DNA of 64,000 nucleotides, from NCBI RefSeq assembly GCF_036588685.1, contig NC_086383.1, positions 56,061,448-56,125,447 of the forward strand, in the 5' to 3' direction. The stretch is from Mytilus trossulus. Lineage: Eukaryota > Mollusca > Bivalvia > Mytilida > Mytilidae. The translations under genes were made by a program, and so were the position numbers. Shown in pieces: positions 20,201-31,800 of the stretch (position 1 is the stretch's first letter; each line of letters begins with the position of its first letter). The notes beneath the pieces are model-generated. The model was not told the DNA's origin. It worked only from the letters and a program-made list of their open reading frames with translations, and did no database searches.

Positions 20201-22196
20201 TGTTCTTTTGCTACCCTATCATTCTCTAGGCTATTTTTCCATTCTTGTAAGATCCTCATTTTGTTCTCTTCATTTTCACTATCCGTGTCTTCTAAGGGAA
20301 AAAGAAAGAACACTTAACAAATATCATCAAGATCGGTTTCTAAAGTTTGACCTTAGTCAATTTAATCAAGAAGAGAAGAGTTTGTAAATTAGACATTTTT
20401 TATTCACACGGCAATATGCGCCATCTTTGTTCCTGCTTGACAGGATGAGAACACAAACCATGAAAGTTTATGTCAACTTTTTACCAAATGTAACTTTGTA
20501 CAAAATCTAGATAAACCAAAGGATACGTTCTAGATGTATATAATACATGCACACAACAAGAGAAAAAATATAGCCTCTGGCCTGTGTTAGTCTTGAATTA
20601 TTTTATTTTAGTTTCTTGTGTACAATTTGGAAATTAGTATGGCGTTCATTATCACTGAACTAGTATATATTTGTTTAAGGGCCAGCTGAAGAACACCTTC
20701 GGGTGCGGGAACTTCTCGCTACATTGAAGACCTGGTATTGACCTTCTACTGTTGTTGTTTTTTTGTTGTTTTTTGTTGTTGTTTTTTTCTATTGTCGGGT
20801 TGTTGTCTCTTTGACATATTCCCCATTTCCATTCTCAATTTTAAAACCTACTATTGAAGAAGTTTTAGTTGTGTTTATTTCCAGTGGTTGTTTTTTATTC
20901 TACTATTTTTATCCTGTTTTGTATTATAGTTTTGCTTTCAGGTTCTCTCTCTCTCTCTTCCCCACCTCGTACTTTGACATACCTAGTTCCTGTTCCTTCT
21001 TTAAAGCTTTCCTTTTGTCAGTCTCTATGTTTTTCCACTCCTCAAGTAAACACTCGAAAACAGCTTCGCTTAGAAACGCTTTGTAAAAATACAAAGTATG
21101 TTGCTCTTTTTTGTCCTGGTCTGTCATCTTAATATTTTGTCTATAAGCTGAAAAAATAAACCAACAATAAACTATTTGTATTACTAATATTCTAGCATAG
21201 ATCATTGTAAAATCATATCTTGCTTGTAAATGTCACAAATAAATATACATGTACCAATAAGGAGAGGTTGTATGATAACTAATAGAAATATCTAAATAAC
21301 TAAAATGTCACCGTAAGTCTTCAACAAATAAAATTGAAAATGGAAATGGGGAATGTGTCAAAGAGACATCAACCCGACCATAGAAGAAGAAAAACAACAG
21401 CGGAAGGTCACCAACATGTCTTCAATGTAGCGAGAAATTCCAGCACCCGGAGGCGTCCTTCAGTTGGCCCCTAAACAAATATATACTAGTTCAGTGATAA
21501 TGAACGCCATACTAATTTCCAAATTGTACACAAGAAACTAAAATTAAAATAATACAAGACTAACAAAGGCCGGAGGCTCCTGACTTGGGACAGGCGCAAA
21601 AATGCGGCGGGGTTAAACATGTTTGTGAGATCTCAACCCTCCCCATATACCTCTAGCCAATGAAGAAAAGCAAAACCAATCCTGTATAGCCAGATTTAAA
21701 GTTCCGGAGAAGAAAAATATAAAACTATTCATGTATATAAAAAGATGTTAAACTTAAATAGGAATTAAGTTAGCAAATATAACTGAGTACTGAGGTAGAA
21801 AGCAAAATTAAATCCAATTCATAAATCATAAAAGTTAGCAAAATAAAAATACAGAACTATAGGCATATATTTTTTTTTAAATCTATGAAAGAATACTGAA
21901 TTTACACATTTTGCAGTTTGAATTTGATAAAATCGGTAAATAAATAAGTCTTTCGCTATCGCCATCAGAATTGTCTAATGCGTCCGAAGGTAGAAATTTT
22001 TCATTGAGTTTATCTTAGCATGGACAGTTTAACAGAAAATGTCTTTCATCTTCGAGCTCATGTTTTTCATGCAAAACACATATTCGGTCTATTGAATTTT
22101 ATTAAAGAAAAACAAAAATACCAAGGACTTTTTTTGTATATAAACAATTAAAATAACTGACCTTATTAGAAGTCTAAGAATTAGTCCTGTCGACAT
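17237..22196 (-). CDS. Gene B: paralogue of gene A, 6 exons, 288 aa
   Basis: Coding exons in transcript order are 22162-22196, 20983-21140, 20187-20291, 18737-18813, 17810-18041 and 17237-17496. All introns are GT-AG with the same phases as gene A. Lengths 35+158+105+77+232+260 give 867 nt, 289 codons with the stop. The protein starts MSTGLILRLLI, shares EAVFECLLEEW and IYQQKIAENPFKHAEGYVYQ with gene A, and ends identically at RSFFMSLCCIKGQ. Exon 6 is shorter because it lacks about 48 residues of K/E-rich repeats present in A and contains a distinct insert (NIYILDILCPDD). No known domain is recognised and the function is unknown. Introns hold a TA-flanked MITE, a 618-bp foldback element and two inverted Rep-C copies around exon 2. 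The preserved frame despite indels, all multiples of three, argues for coding selection. Confidence 0.8.
18241..18414. mobile_element. MITE, TA target duplication, Tc1/mariner-pogo-like
   Basis: Begins CAGTGAAACCTGTTTAAACC and ends GGTTTAGTCAGGTTTCACTG, imperfect inverted repeats. TA lies on both sides (18239-18240, 18415-18416). It is 174 bp in intron 4 of gene B and absent from the matching intron of gene A. Confidence 0.85.
19055..19250 (-). repeat. Dispersed repeat Rep-A, reverse
   Basis: Reads GGCCGTTAGTTTTCTCGTTT ... GTTGAAGGCCGTACGGTGAC ... CAATCATACCATATCTTCTT, the reverse of Rep-A. In intron 3 of gene B. Confidence 0.85.
19522..20139. mobile_element. Foldback element of repeated ACAAAATT/ACTTTTGT motifs
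   Basis: The ends TACGGGGC...GCCCCGTA form an 8-bp perfect inverted repeat. They are flanked by the direct repeat TATTC (19517-19521 and 20140-20144). The interior is many small palindromic motifs such as TGACAAAATTCATTTTTGTC. Gene A has the uninterrupted site CATGCAAATTCAGGACAAAC at the same place (about 8961-8980), which confirms a 618-bp insertion. No coding capacity; class not recognised. Confidence 0.8.
20571..20844 (+). repeat. Dispersed repeat Rep-C, forward
   Basis: Contains TGTACAATTTGGAAATTAGT, GGGCCAGCTGAAGAACACC and TCGGGTTGTTGTCTCTTTGA. It sits in intron 2 of gene B. Gene A lacks it at the same point. Confidence 0.85.
21329..21657 (-). repeat. Dispersed repeat Rep-C, reverse
   Basis: Reverse complement of 20571-20844 over about 265 bp, plus the extra end GGGACAGGCGCAAAAATGCG and GGCGGGGTTAAACATGTTTG. 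It sits in intron 1 of gene B, so exon 2 lies between inverted copies. Confidence 0.85.
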
Positions 22197-22361
22197 CAGC
22201 GAAACTTTGACGTTGTCAGCGGTAATGGTTATGACGTTGTTGACAATAGTATTCCTCTGCGCATGCAGTCGTTTACTTCGACGAAAACGTTGCAACAATA
22301 ATTTCATAAAAAAAACAAATTCGGCAAGGTTTCCAAGACATTTAATAAATAACTTAATATA

Positions 22362-22560
22362 TAAAAAAGAAGATGTGGTATGATTGCTAATGAGACAATT
22401 ATCCACAAAAGACCAAAATGACGCAGACATTAACAACTATAGGTCACCGTACGGCCTTCAAAAATGAGCAAAGCCCATACCGCGTAGTCAGCTATAAAAG
22501 GTCCCGATAAGACAATGTAAAACAATTCAAACGAGAAAACTAACGGCCTTACTTAAGGAA
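22362..22560 (+). repeat. Dispersed repeat Rep-A
   Basis: GATGTGGTATGATTGCTAAT ... GGTCACCGTACGGCCTTCAA ... ACGAGAAAACTAACGGCCTT. Just upstream of gene B exon 1. Confidence 0.85.
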
Positions 22561-22926
22561 AAAATTTAACGAAAAACAAATATGTTACACATAAACAAAG
22601 ACTGCATTCATTTAGATGAAATTCTATGGCACCATATTTTGGTGTAATCCCTTAAATCAGTAACGGTTAGTCAATTTCTTTTTCGCTATACAAAAAAATA
22701 ATGACATCGCAATAAAAATATACTAGTACATTCTGTTCGTTGTTTTGTATTGTTAAACAAAAGATTTGAAACGTAAAAAAAGTTACCAATTCAGTTCTTT
22801 AAATATTGTTTTATTGGTGTTAATATATTTTGATATCAGTAAATACAACCAAACTAATATAATGGTTCTACACGTATGCGTATTCACGGTTCTACAAACT
22901 ACCAATACCTATATTTTGAAGTCTTA

Positions 22927-23424
22927 GACCCCGTTTACACTGACTAAAAAGATTGAACTTTACTAAGATCGATCTTTTTAGGATTGATCTTTTGTCCAGT
23001 GTAAATGGGTTAGATCGATCTTTTTACATGTATGATTGATCTTTTGTTCAGTGTAAACGGGTTAGATCGATTTTTTTATGATTGTTCTTTGGTTCAGTGT
23101 AAACGGGTTAGATCGATCTTCAATCGGACTTTAAAAGTTTTCTTCAAGAGGTGGTTTTAAAAAGATCGATCTTATTTGAATCGATCTTTTTTTGGTATAA
23201 ACGCATCGATCGCGATTGATCTTTTTTTCAGGTGAATGGTATATATATTTAGATATGAAAATAAAGGTAAGATCGTTTTTTATTTTTGTTGTAGTGTAAA
23301 CGCACTGGATTAAATCTGATCGATTTCGGTCGATCTTGCTTGTGCAATGTAAACGCGAACCGGTCTTTTCAAGATCGATTCAAATAGAGATCGATTCAAA
23401 TTCGTTGCCAGTGTAAACAGGGTC
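22927..23424. mobile_element. MITE with TTA target duplication, PIF/Harbinger-like
   Basis: Starts GACCCCGTTTACACTG and ends CAGTGTAAACAGGGTC, with TTA on both sides. A 3-bp TTA duplication fits the PIF/Harbinger superfamily. The interior has several subrepeats of AGATCGATCTTTTT with TTCAGTGTAAACGGGTTAGA between them. Confidence 0.75.
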
Positions 23425-23464
23425 TTAGAATAATTATTCTTTTATAATTTATTTTATTATTGGC

Positions 23465-23640
23465 TTTGAACTAGCTTTTAAGAACTGCTAGTTCTCTCAC
23501 ATCTGTACTTAGTGTCTATTTTGTTGTGGTGTATTTTAAAGGGGAACTGAGTGAGTTGGTTTCTAATTCTTCCACAACTCACTGTGCCACAACTACTGTC
23601 GTACTTGAGAAATAAAAACTTGAAACTTGAAACTTGCATA
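23465..23640 (+). repeat. Dispersed repeat fragment
   Basis: GGCTTTGAACTAGCTTTTAA ... GTTCTCTCACATCTGTACTT resembles the first part of the long Rep-A copies at 51300, 55400 and 60950. It ends in a short CTTGAAA repeat. Confidence 0.5.
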
Positions 23641-24369
23641 GAACGGTAAACACGAGTTGTTTTTTGTTTGAGTTAAAAATTGATAGAAATTATGTGTAGT
23701 TACCACTCTTTTTAAAAATGTTCTTTCTGAATAAATCAATATCAAACATTAAAATTTTTTAAGTTTAATTAAACTATATATTCTGTAGAAAAAGTTATCA
23801 TCAACATTATTAAATGTAATAACAATATATAGAAAAGAACGGTCAAATTTTCGAAATTTCGTTTTAAATATCAGTAGCAAAAGGTTTTTCGAAATTTTCC
23901 TTTGACCGATGCAGACGCTTTGCACAAATAATTTTCACTCCTCAAGTCGAAATAGGTTTTTCTCCAGTTCTGTAAACTTTTTTCGGAATTTTCCTTTCAC
24001 CGGTGCAGACGATTCGCACATTACATCTCTCAATTCGAGAACCGACTAAGGTCTACATCATGGTTTGTAAATTTAATGATTAATTTTTATATTAAAACAT
24101 GCTTCAAATATAATGATTGAAAGGTTTCAAATATCAGTCGCAATAGGTTTCTCTCCAGTTCTCTAAAACATATTTAATTTATCAAAATTATGAAATACCC
24201 CTTCACCATCGATTAAATCAGTCTATATAATAAGACAATCCCATATGTATTTTACTAACACTCTATAGATCCGTAGGGGATCAGTAACGAACCATATAAG
24301 TTAACGTATAATAGGAAACAACAAGGTCTGATTTTATTCAACAGAGTTAGATAAAAAAAAATGATATTA
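23641..24369. other. AT-rich intergenic, no gene seen
   Basis: No supported gene. A motif near 23880 (CGAAATTTTCCTTTGACCGA) recurs in diverged form near 23990, indicating a small local duplication. Confidence 0.4.
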
Positions 24370-24510
24370 TATATATAAAAAAGAAGATGTGGTATGATTG
24401 CCAATGAGACAACTATCCAAAAAAGACCAAAATGACACAGACATCAACAACTATCGGTTACCATACGGCCTTCAACAATGAGCAAAGCCCATACCGCAAA
24501 GTCGCTTTAA
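24370..24510 (+). repeat. Dispersed repeat Rep-A, partial
   Basis: GATGTGGTATGATTGCCAAT ... CATACGGCCTTCAACAATGA ... CCATACCGCAAAGTCGC. Confidence 0.85.
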
Positions 24511-24938
24511 TTCATTCGAAAACCCTTATAATATAAATTAGAATTTAGATATTAATGTTCAGTTGATATTTCTACAGTTCAGTGATTACTATGATTACAA
24601 TTGAACTGATTTTGACATACGTTGTGCAATCGGTTAATTAGCGTACTATACGTTATTATATATTAACAACTTGATGATTTAAGAATTGTCACAGTTAGCC
24701 CCCTTTATTTCATGTCATTTTATATTTTTTGTGCACACAAAAAGTAAGACATATTTTAGCTAACTGAACATAAAAATGGTCAAGAATATAAAAAAGTGAT
24801 ACGCAAATGAAAACAAAAAGAGTTGGTTCTTCATACAGGTATATATTCCAAATTTTAGAATGATAAAAGACCGGTGAAGTATGACATTTTCATTGCAATA
24901 AAAAACACAGATTTTTTTACATAGTATTGTACTCTTAC

Positions 24939-25118
24939 CTTATGAAGGTTAACTGAAGGGACGAGTGCCACCCTTTTCCAAATAAAAATAGACAAAGGCG
25001 TCCCTCCCGAAAGACTGTGGTCTCCACAGCCCTGAAGGCCTGTACTGTCATAACCATTTTGAATATCTGTCATATTGATATTATTCATGTGGTTGGGAAA
25101 TAATCGTATACCCAGCAT
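24939..25118 (-). CDS. Possible orphan exon, unknown protein
   Basis: A minus-strand open frame from ATG (MLGIRLFPNHMNNI...) through SLSGGTPLSIFIWKR ends at a good donor, CATAAG|GTAAGA. No partner exon could be found downstream. It may be a chance frame, a decayed exon or part of a repeat. Confidence 0.2.
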
Positions 25119-25269
25119 TCACTGGGAGAGGAGTTTTGGTCACGTATAGGAATAAGGGTGGGGTGTTGTGTAAGGTAGGGGGAAAGTAACGGTATATTTT
25201 TGGTGGTACAAAGGGAAGGTACAGTTATGGGTTAAGTCGTTTGGGATGTATACGGGTAGATCTGTCAAC

Positions 25270-25880
25270 GGTCAAGCGCGAGAGGAGAGAGAGAAAGAGA
25301 GTTGGGGGGAGAGAGAAAATGAGTATGTGTGTGAGAGAGAGATTGTGAGGAGAGAGAGAGAGTGTGTGCGAAGTGAGGTTGTGAGGAGAGAGAGTGTGAG
25401 AAGACAGTGAGTGTGTGTGAAAGAGAAACACAATATGAGTGAGGAGAGACAAAGAGTGTATGTGTGATAAACAGACTGTGTGTGATAGTGAGTGAGGAGA
25501 GACACATTGTGTGTGAGAGAGAGAGACTATGTGTGAGAGTGAGTGAGGAGTGAGATTGTGTGTGAGGAGAAAGAGTATGTTAGGAGAGAGATAGAATGTG
25601 AGTGAGGAGAGAGAGTGTGAGAAAAATTATAAGCGGAGTGTAAAAGATGTGTATGTGAGTGTGAGAATGTGAGACATGAGAATATGAGTATGAGGAGAGA
25701 GAGAGTGAGCACAGATTGTTAGAGTGGAGAGACTGTGAGAGGTGAGGTGACAGTAGAGAGAGTGTGAAAAGAAAAATAGCGTAACAGGAGAAAGTGAGAG
25801 ATAGGAAATAATGTGAATATGAGAGGAGAGAGAGTGTAAAAAAATTATGAGTGGAGATAGAGTGAGTGTAAGAAAAGATG
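25270..25880 (+). repeat. GA/GTGA-rich low-complexity tract
   Basis: About 600 bp of imperfect GAGAGAG and TGTGAG motifs. The long open frames on either strand here only reflect this composition. Confidence 0.9.
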
Positions 25881-25889
25881 CAGGATATA

Positions 25890-27208
25890 AGAAAGGGGGA
25901 ATCGGAATTTTATGAAGTAGTTAATTCACACTTGTATCAAGGCACAACCAATACAGGTTTCGAAACTACAAAGAAAATGCTATTTCAAATCCCGTACCCT
26001 ATAGATTTAGGCTATTTTATAACGTTAGTTTTGGTGATATAGCTCGGTTTTTAAAGGCTCTGTAAAAAACATATCTGAAAAAAAGGATGTACTAACTAAA
26101 TTGTAATAAATCTTCCACAGACTAAACCAAACGTTCAAACCAAGGTATTTGGAAAAAATCAGTAAAGGTTTTATCAATAAGTAATGTGTGGTAATGGAGA
26201 ACGTTGAGACGAGGTAGTGGATCGAGTGCAGTTATGAGCGAGTACAGGTTATGTGTAAGACGAGTGATAAGGGGAGAGAGGTGATAAAAATATACAAAGA
26301 GACGTTACCCGAAAGAGTGCATGATCAGGACTAAGGACATACTGCTTAAAAGTGGTAATAAGAGATAAACACAACTCTTAACCAAGGACTGAGCTCCTAA
26401 ACGGGACAAACAACGCAAATTTTTCTAACTTTGCTTCGGAAGAAAGATAAACGATGCCGTAGATCATAATCTGGATGTCAATGGATACTAGCTTGGTAAT
26501 TTCGTTTTTTTCTACAATGTGAGCCACACAAAAAAGAGGTTTACTCGGATCACAGTAGTCAGTTCTTCGGTACTGACATGATTTATAAGACAATAATGGT
26601 CTGTTGATAATGTTTGAAATTGTATGAAAACTAAGATTTTAACTCCATCAGGCAAAGTTGGTTTTAGATAGATTTTCGCTATTTTATAATAATATTTTTG
26701 GTCATATAGCTCTTAAAATTGTTTCCGTTTTTACAGACTCGTTAAACAAACATCACTGTGAAACTATAGATGTGCTAACCCGTTTGTAATAGTCAAACTT
26801 CCAAACCAAATCTTTGTATTATTGACAATATGTATATATATATATATAATCCCTATTTAATTTCTTATGGTCGAACTAAAAGTACTTCTTTTATACTGCT
26901 ACCTACTACCATGTTTACAAACTTTAATTTCTGTTTGAAATGTACCATATTCTATTTAAATGAAATATTGGATAAACACATCTTTAATTTCTGTTGGAAT
27001 TGTGCTGCATCTACCATTTTCTTTTTCAAGTAAATAATGGATAAACACATTCAGACATACATTTTATAAATAGCCGATCAATGAACTACTAGTATATAGA
27101 ACACTTCAATTTGATATCTTAAAATCATATATATCTAGCAGATTTAATTCTGCATAAGGCTAGACGTCCGACCATGTGTCTTCTTTATTTGTTAAGTATC
27201 AAGCCGAG
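25890..27208. other. Intergenic, diverged duplicate segments
   Basis: A segment near 26010-26110 (GCTATTTTATAACGTTAGTT) recurs in diverged form near 26680-26800. A 71-codon minus frame at 26378-26593 has no recognisable features or splice partners. Nothing else is supported. Confidence 0.4.
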
Positions 27209-27408
27209 TGTAACGATATCGCCTCGTCGTAATTATAGGTTTTGGGTTGGGACTAGCTCAAGCAATAAAAACACGTCTTACGTTGACGACATTTAATAAA
27301 AGAGAGAGTAAAACAAAAAGGCGTTTCCGGACATCACTTGTACAATTCCGTAAAACATATAAAACTGAATTACACATATATAAAACATATATATCTAAAT
27401 ATATAACA
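27209..27408 (-). repeat. 3' LTR of the Gypsy element
   Basis: 200 bp, TGT...ACA, reads identical to 35533-35732. Left flank ends CGAG (27205-27208). Confidence 0.95.
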
Positions 27409-27418
27409 TCCCCCGGCA
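27409..27418 (-). promoter_or_regulatory. Polypurine tract of the Gypsy element
   Basis: On the minus strand GCCGGGGGA abuts the 3' LTR, a typical plus-strand priming tract. Confidence 0.65.
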
Positions 27419-28502
27419 GAAAGAAAATTTCCAATGAATTTTTGCATATATATGGAATTCAGATTCACAATCAAATAAAAATACATGATCAGTATTACAA
27501 CACTATCTTTCTAACTTTCAAAATATTCAAAATTCTCGATCTTTCAATATATATATCTTAACAAACAAGTAACTGACCAGTATGGATAACTTGGTGGAAT
27601 AAGCATCTTGGAACAAATTGCGGAGTACTACATGTATAAAAATATCTTGCTCGTCATAAACGTGACAGTTAAATATCATATGATATAAAATACTATGAAA
27701 TCACCAGAGTCCTTACTCTTATTTTGTAGATAAATGCTAAACGTGATAAAATATGCACACTTTCAAAGAGTCTCACACAAAAATACAATTCAAGACCAGC
27801 TCATAAAATCTCACGCACTCTGAATTTCTCGTGAACCATACTACTCACAGCAATACTACTCAGGTTATTCGTGATTAACATATAAAAGTCATTGACAGAT
27901 ATTCATACAATCTCATTTGGTTATCTATGCCTTACTATTCCAATTTCCATGTTTTGGGGTTATTAAACTTATTTCATTAACAATCAGCACTACAGAAAAA
28001 AACAATGTTCATTTCATAAAATAAAGTGTAGTTTCCTTTATAAAGTTTTGACAATTCGATTAAGTCTTTAACTAATCCTTGCAACTTTCGAACTTATAAA
28101 ATTACATACAAATCGATAGTCATAATTCTAAATTCAAAACGGAGGGTGAAAAACAACAAGTAAATCTTCTAGCTACATGTTCTAAAGTCAATGAATTTGC
28201 CTTTCAAAAGTAATTCAGGCTAACTGCCCTTAAAGTCTAATAAAAGCTTCAATACAAAAAAAACATGTTAATCAATCAAAAAATATTATTCATGTTATCA
28301 ATAATGAATACAAAAAACGATATTTCAATAATCATATTTAAGTAGCAAAAATGTAAGTGATGCCGGAATCATATATAATAATCACATCAATGCATAATAA
28401 TACAAAATATAATAGGGAACATGCAATAAATGTTCATATTAATCTTTCTCTTTTGCCTCTTGGTCTTCATTTACGGATATCCAGTAAACGGATATCTCAC
28501 TA

Positions 28503-28735
28503 TGAGATAAATCTCACAAGTAAGTTTGCGGTAGAATAAAATACACACGGCACTAACAATATCACACAGATCCTTGACGAATTATTAATATCATGAGTCG
28601 ATGTTCCAAATTTCGATAAATGTTACGTTGTACATAGCTACTTAATTAAATTGTCATGAGATAAATCTCACAGACAAATAGTAACTTGTGAATATATACA
28701 GTTATATTGCGCTTGTAGTCATGAGAAAACTCTCA
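28503..28735. repeat. Repeated palindrome TGAGATAAATCTCA in the 3' non-coding region
   Basis: Perfect or near-perfect 14-bp inverted repeats at 28503-28516, 28657-28670 and 28722-28735 (variant TGAGAAAACTCTCA). The last two are followed by CAGACAAATAGT and TTGTGAATATAT. Two more are in the 5' leader at 35053-35066 and 35104-35117. Confidence 0.85.
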
Positions 28736-28875
28736 CAGACAAATAGTCTACTTGTGAATATATATTATAAATTTACCATGAGTTGTATCGCGCATGTACT
28801 CATGAGATAAATATAACGAGTATATAAATGGTGGACGCTAATTAAATAAATATGATGTTATGACAATAAAAATGT

Positions 28876-31800
28876 TTAAATTTTTGGCGGAGGTCGAGAT
28901 TTTAATTTGGCCTTGGCTTTCGGTCCAAGCTGATGTTCTTGAAGCCACATAGCGTGTTGGGCTGGTTCACCAACTATATGAGCAAGATACGCTCTTTTTC
29001 CATTCATTATTTTGTGCGCTAGGAATCTTTTCACTTTTAACTGACTTGCAGACTTTGAATCGCTAGATACGTCAACCTCACTAAAATGAATGAAATTATT
29101 ATCTTTGAACCTAGCGGGTAATTTCTTAGTGCGCTTTGGGCGAGACATGGTTGTACTATTTTCAACAATCAAAATATTGTCTGATTGGCTTGTATTATCA
29201 GATAAATTGTCATAATTGGTGTTTTGGTTTTCCTGAACAGGCGTATTATCCTCATTCATAGATGTATAATCTTGCACTTCAACATCGTCTAGTTTCGTAT
29301 GAACAGGGTCCATAAAATATTTTGACGGATTTGGTTTTCTCACATACACAGATTTCAGTCTATTGATATGCACTGGCTGTGATAATATTTTGTTCGTGTT
29401 TGGGTCCTTTAAGGTGTACATATGAGGACTATTTACTCTTGAGATCACATATGGACCGGCAAATTTATTCTTAATTTTTTGTCCTGACCCGGTTGGTTCT
29501 TTCGACAAATAAACATAGTCGTTTTCATTAAATGAAATATTTGGTATTTTGTCCTTATTTACTCGGTCAACCATTTTAACTTGTGAATTAATAGCATTTT
29601 TCTCGACTTCAGTACGTATAAGGTTCAACTTTTCACATTGCTTTTTGAGATACGCATGACAATCTTTAGGTACAGACGAAAAGTCTGTGTCCTTAATATG
29701 CAAAGACAACGGAAATTGGGGTCTTTTCCCATACACTATTTCAAAAGGCGAAAATCCAACACTTTGGTTTGGCGTATTGTTCATCGAAAATACTATTCCC
29801 GGTAATACATCCTCCCATGGTTTTCCTTTTACAATAAACGGTGTTAGTCTTTCCGATAAAGTTCTGTGAGGTCTCTCACATGCTCCCAAACAATGATGAG
29901 CGAAGCTAGGGGTATATTCCTGAATAATATCCAATAAACGACAAACTTCTCGGAAACATTTACCAATAAATTCCGATCCTTGATCACTAACGATAGTTCG
30001 ACAAACTCCAAATTGCGTGACTAATTTAAAAAGAGCATTTCCGACTGTTAACGGATCAGTGTTAGGTATCGGCTCTGCAAACATGTATTTACTAAATAAG
30101 TCAATTGCGGTAAAAATGTAAGAATTGCCACTTCGAGAGACAGGGACGGGTCCATATTGAAGGTCCATTTCCCAAACTTCAAATGGTGCACACGGCGTAG
30201 GAAATGATGTAATGGACGCTTTTGTTTTTAGTGTGGTATTTTTCCTGCTTTGACATTCATGACATGAACGAATATAATCAGTTACTTTTTCACTCAAATT
30301 CGGAAAATAGTAATGTTCTTGGATTAAATCAAGAGTATTTTGTATACCACAATGTCCACCTAATGTCGAATCATGATGTAATGCAATTATTGTTTTCAGT
30401 GAAATTTCCGGGACAACTAGCTGAAAATTATTCATTGTTTTTGCACGCACTGATTTCCTATTTCGTGTATGAAATAATATTCCATTGATCAAGTGAAAAT
30501 TTGGTATTAATAAAAGAAGTCTGCGGGCTTCTTTCTGCAGCTTTGGTAGTTCGTTTCTTTCAAGATACTGAATTAACGGTCTGCAGTTTGTGTCATTGCG
30601 CTGCAATTCATGTATCGACTCTATACTAAATCCCTTTTCCCTAAAAATGTCAATCGATTTCAAAATGTTTACATTTGGATCACTATCAATACCAGTATCA
30701 GAGTCTCGTTTGTTGGTATAATTGTTCGTGATTTCATTTTCACTAATATAAGTAACCTGCGTTTCATTAACGTCAGTCGTTTGCTCAAATATTTTGTCTA
30801 CATCCTGTACATTATCACTTGCAGTGCTTTGATTAAATATTTTGTCTGACTTTTCATTTTGAGAGCTTTCAGTGCTTTGATTGAAAAATGTTGCATCACA
30901 TTGAGAAGTAGCACTATCAGTACTTTGATCAAATATTTGATTCGATTTTGGTAAATTAGTCGACTGAGTGATTTGTTGATAAACTTTTTCAAACTGGTTC
31001 AACTGATCAGAAATCGATATTTGACTATGCTTTGAGTCACAATCTGTCAGTTTATTCAAAGGTTCTGATTTTTTCACTACGTTATATTTCTTTCGTGGGT
31101 AAAGTTGTAACGTTTTTCGCGGTTTACGTTTCTTTGCTACACGTGCCAACTGTTGATCAATGTCTTCAGTGTCGGCATCATATTCATTTTGTGGCTGTAA
31201 TAATACATTTTTGCGTGGAACACTATTATCGACGGTGTACATCGGAACTGTCAAAGACATACCAATATTGTTCACTTGTAAATTTTTACTGTCGCTAGTA
31301 TCCGAGTCATGTAATAAAGTGGTCAATTGAATACCTCCTGGAACAATTATTTGACCTGTATTTTCCGGTTCATATGGGAAGTACGGATCTTGCTCGTCTG
31401 GACTTTCGAAGGCGTTACTAGTCTCTTGCGTGCATCGTGACAAAGCATCCGGAACTTGCATTTCCCTCGCAGGTTTGTATTGAATTTCAAAATTATATTG
31501 CTGCAAAATAGCAATCCATCGCTCATAAATGGCGCCTTTCAGTTGGTTGCTAAATAGCGGTTTCAATGCTTGGTGGTCGCATTCTATAACAAAAGGCTTT
31601 GTTCGTAGGTATGATGAACATTCTAAAACAGCGGTAACCATGCAAAGTAATTCTAGCTTTGTTGGGCCATATGATTTCTGCCATTTACTAAGTGCTTTAG
31701 ATCCGAATCGTATAACACGAATCTCATCAGTTTCGCTCATTTTCTGATATAGCACGTAACCAATCCCCTTACAACAAGAGTCTACAGCAAGTCTAAATGG

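Noticed and set aside
25225..25712. Overlapping minus-strand Ser/Leu/His-rich frames
   Set aside because: Products of the GA/GTGA-rich tract; no start context, splice sites or domain.
26378..26593. 71-codon minus frame
   Set aside because: No recognisable motif and no neighbours; could be repeat-derived. Left unannotated.
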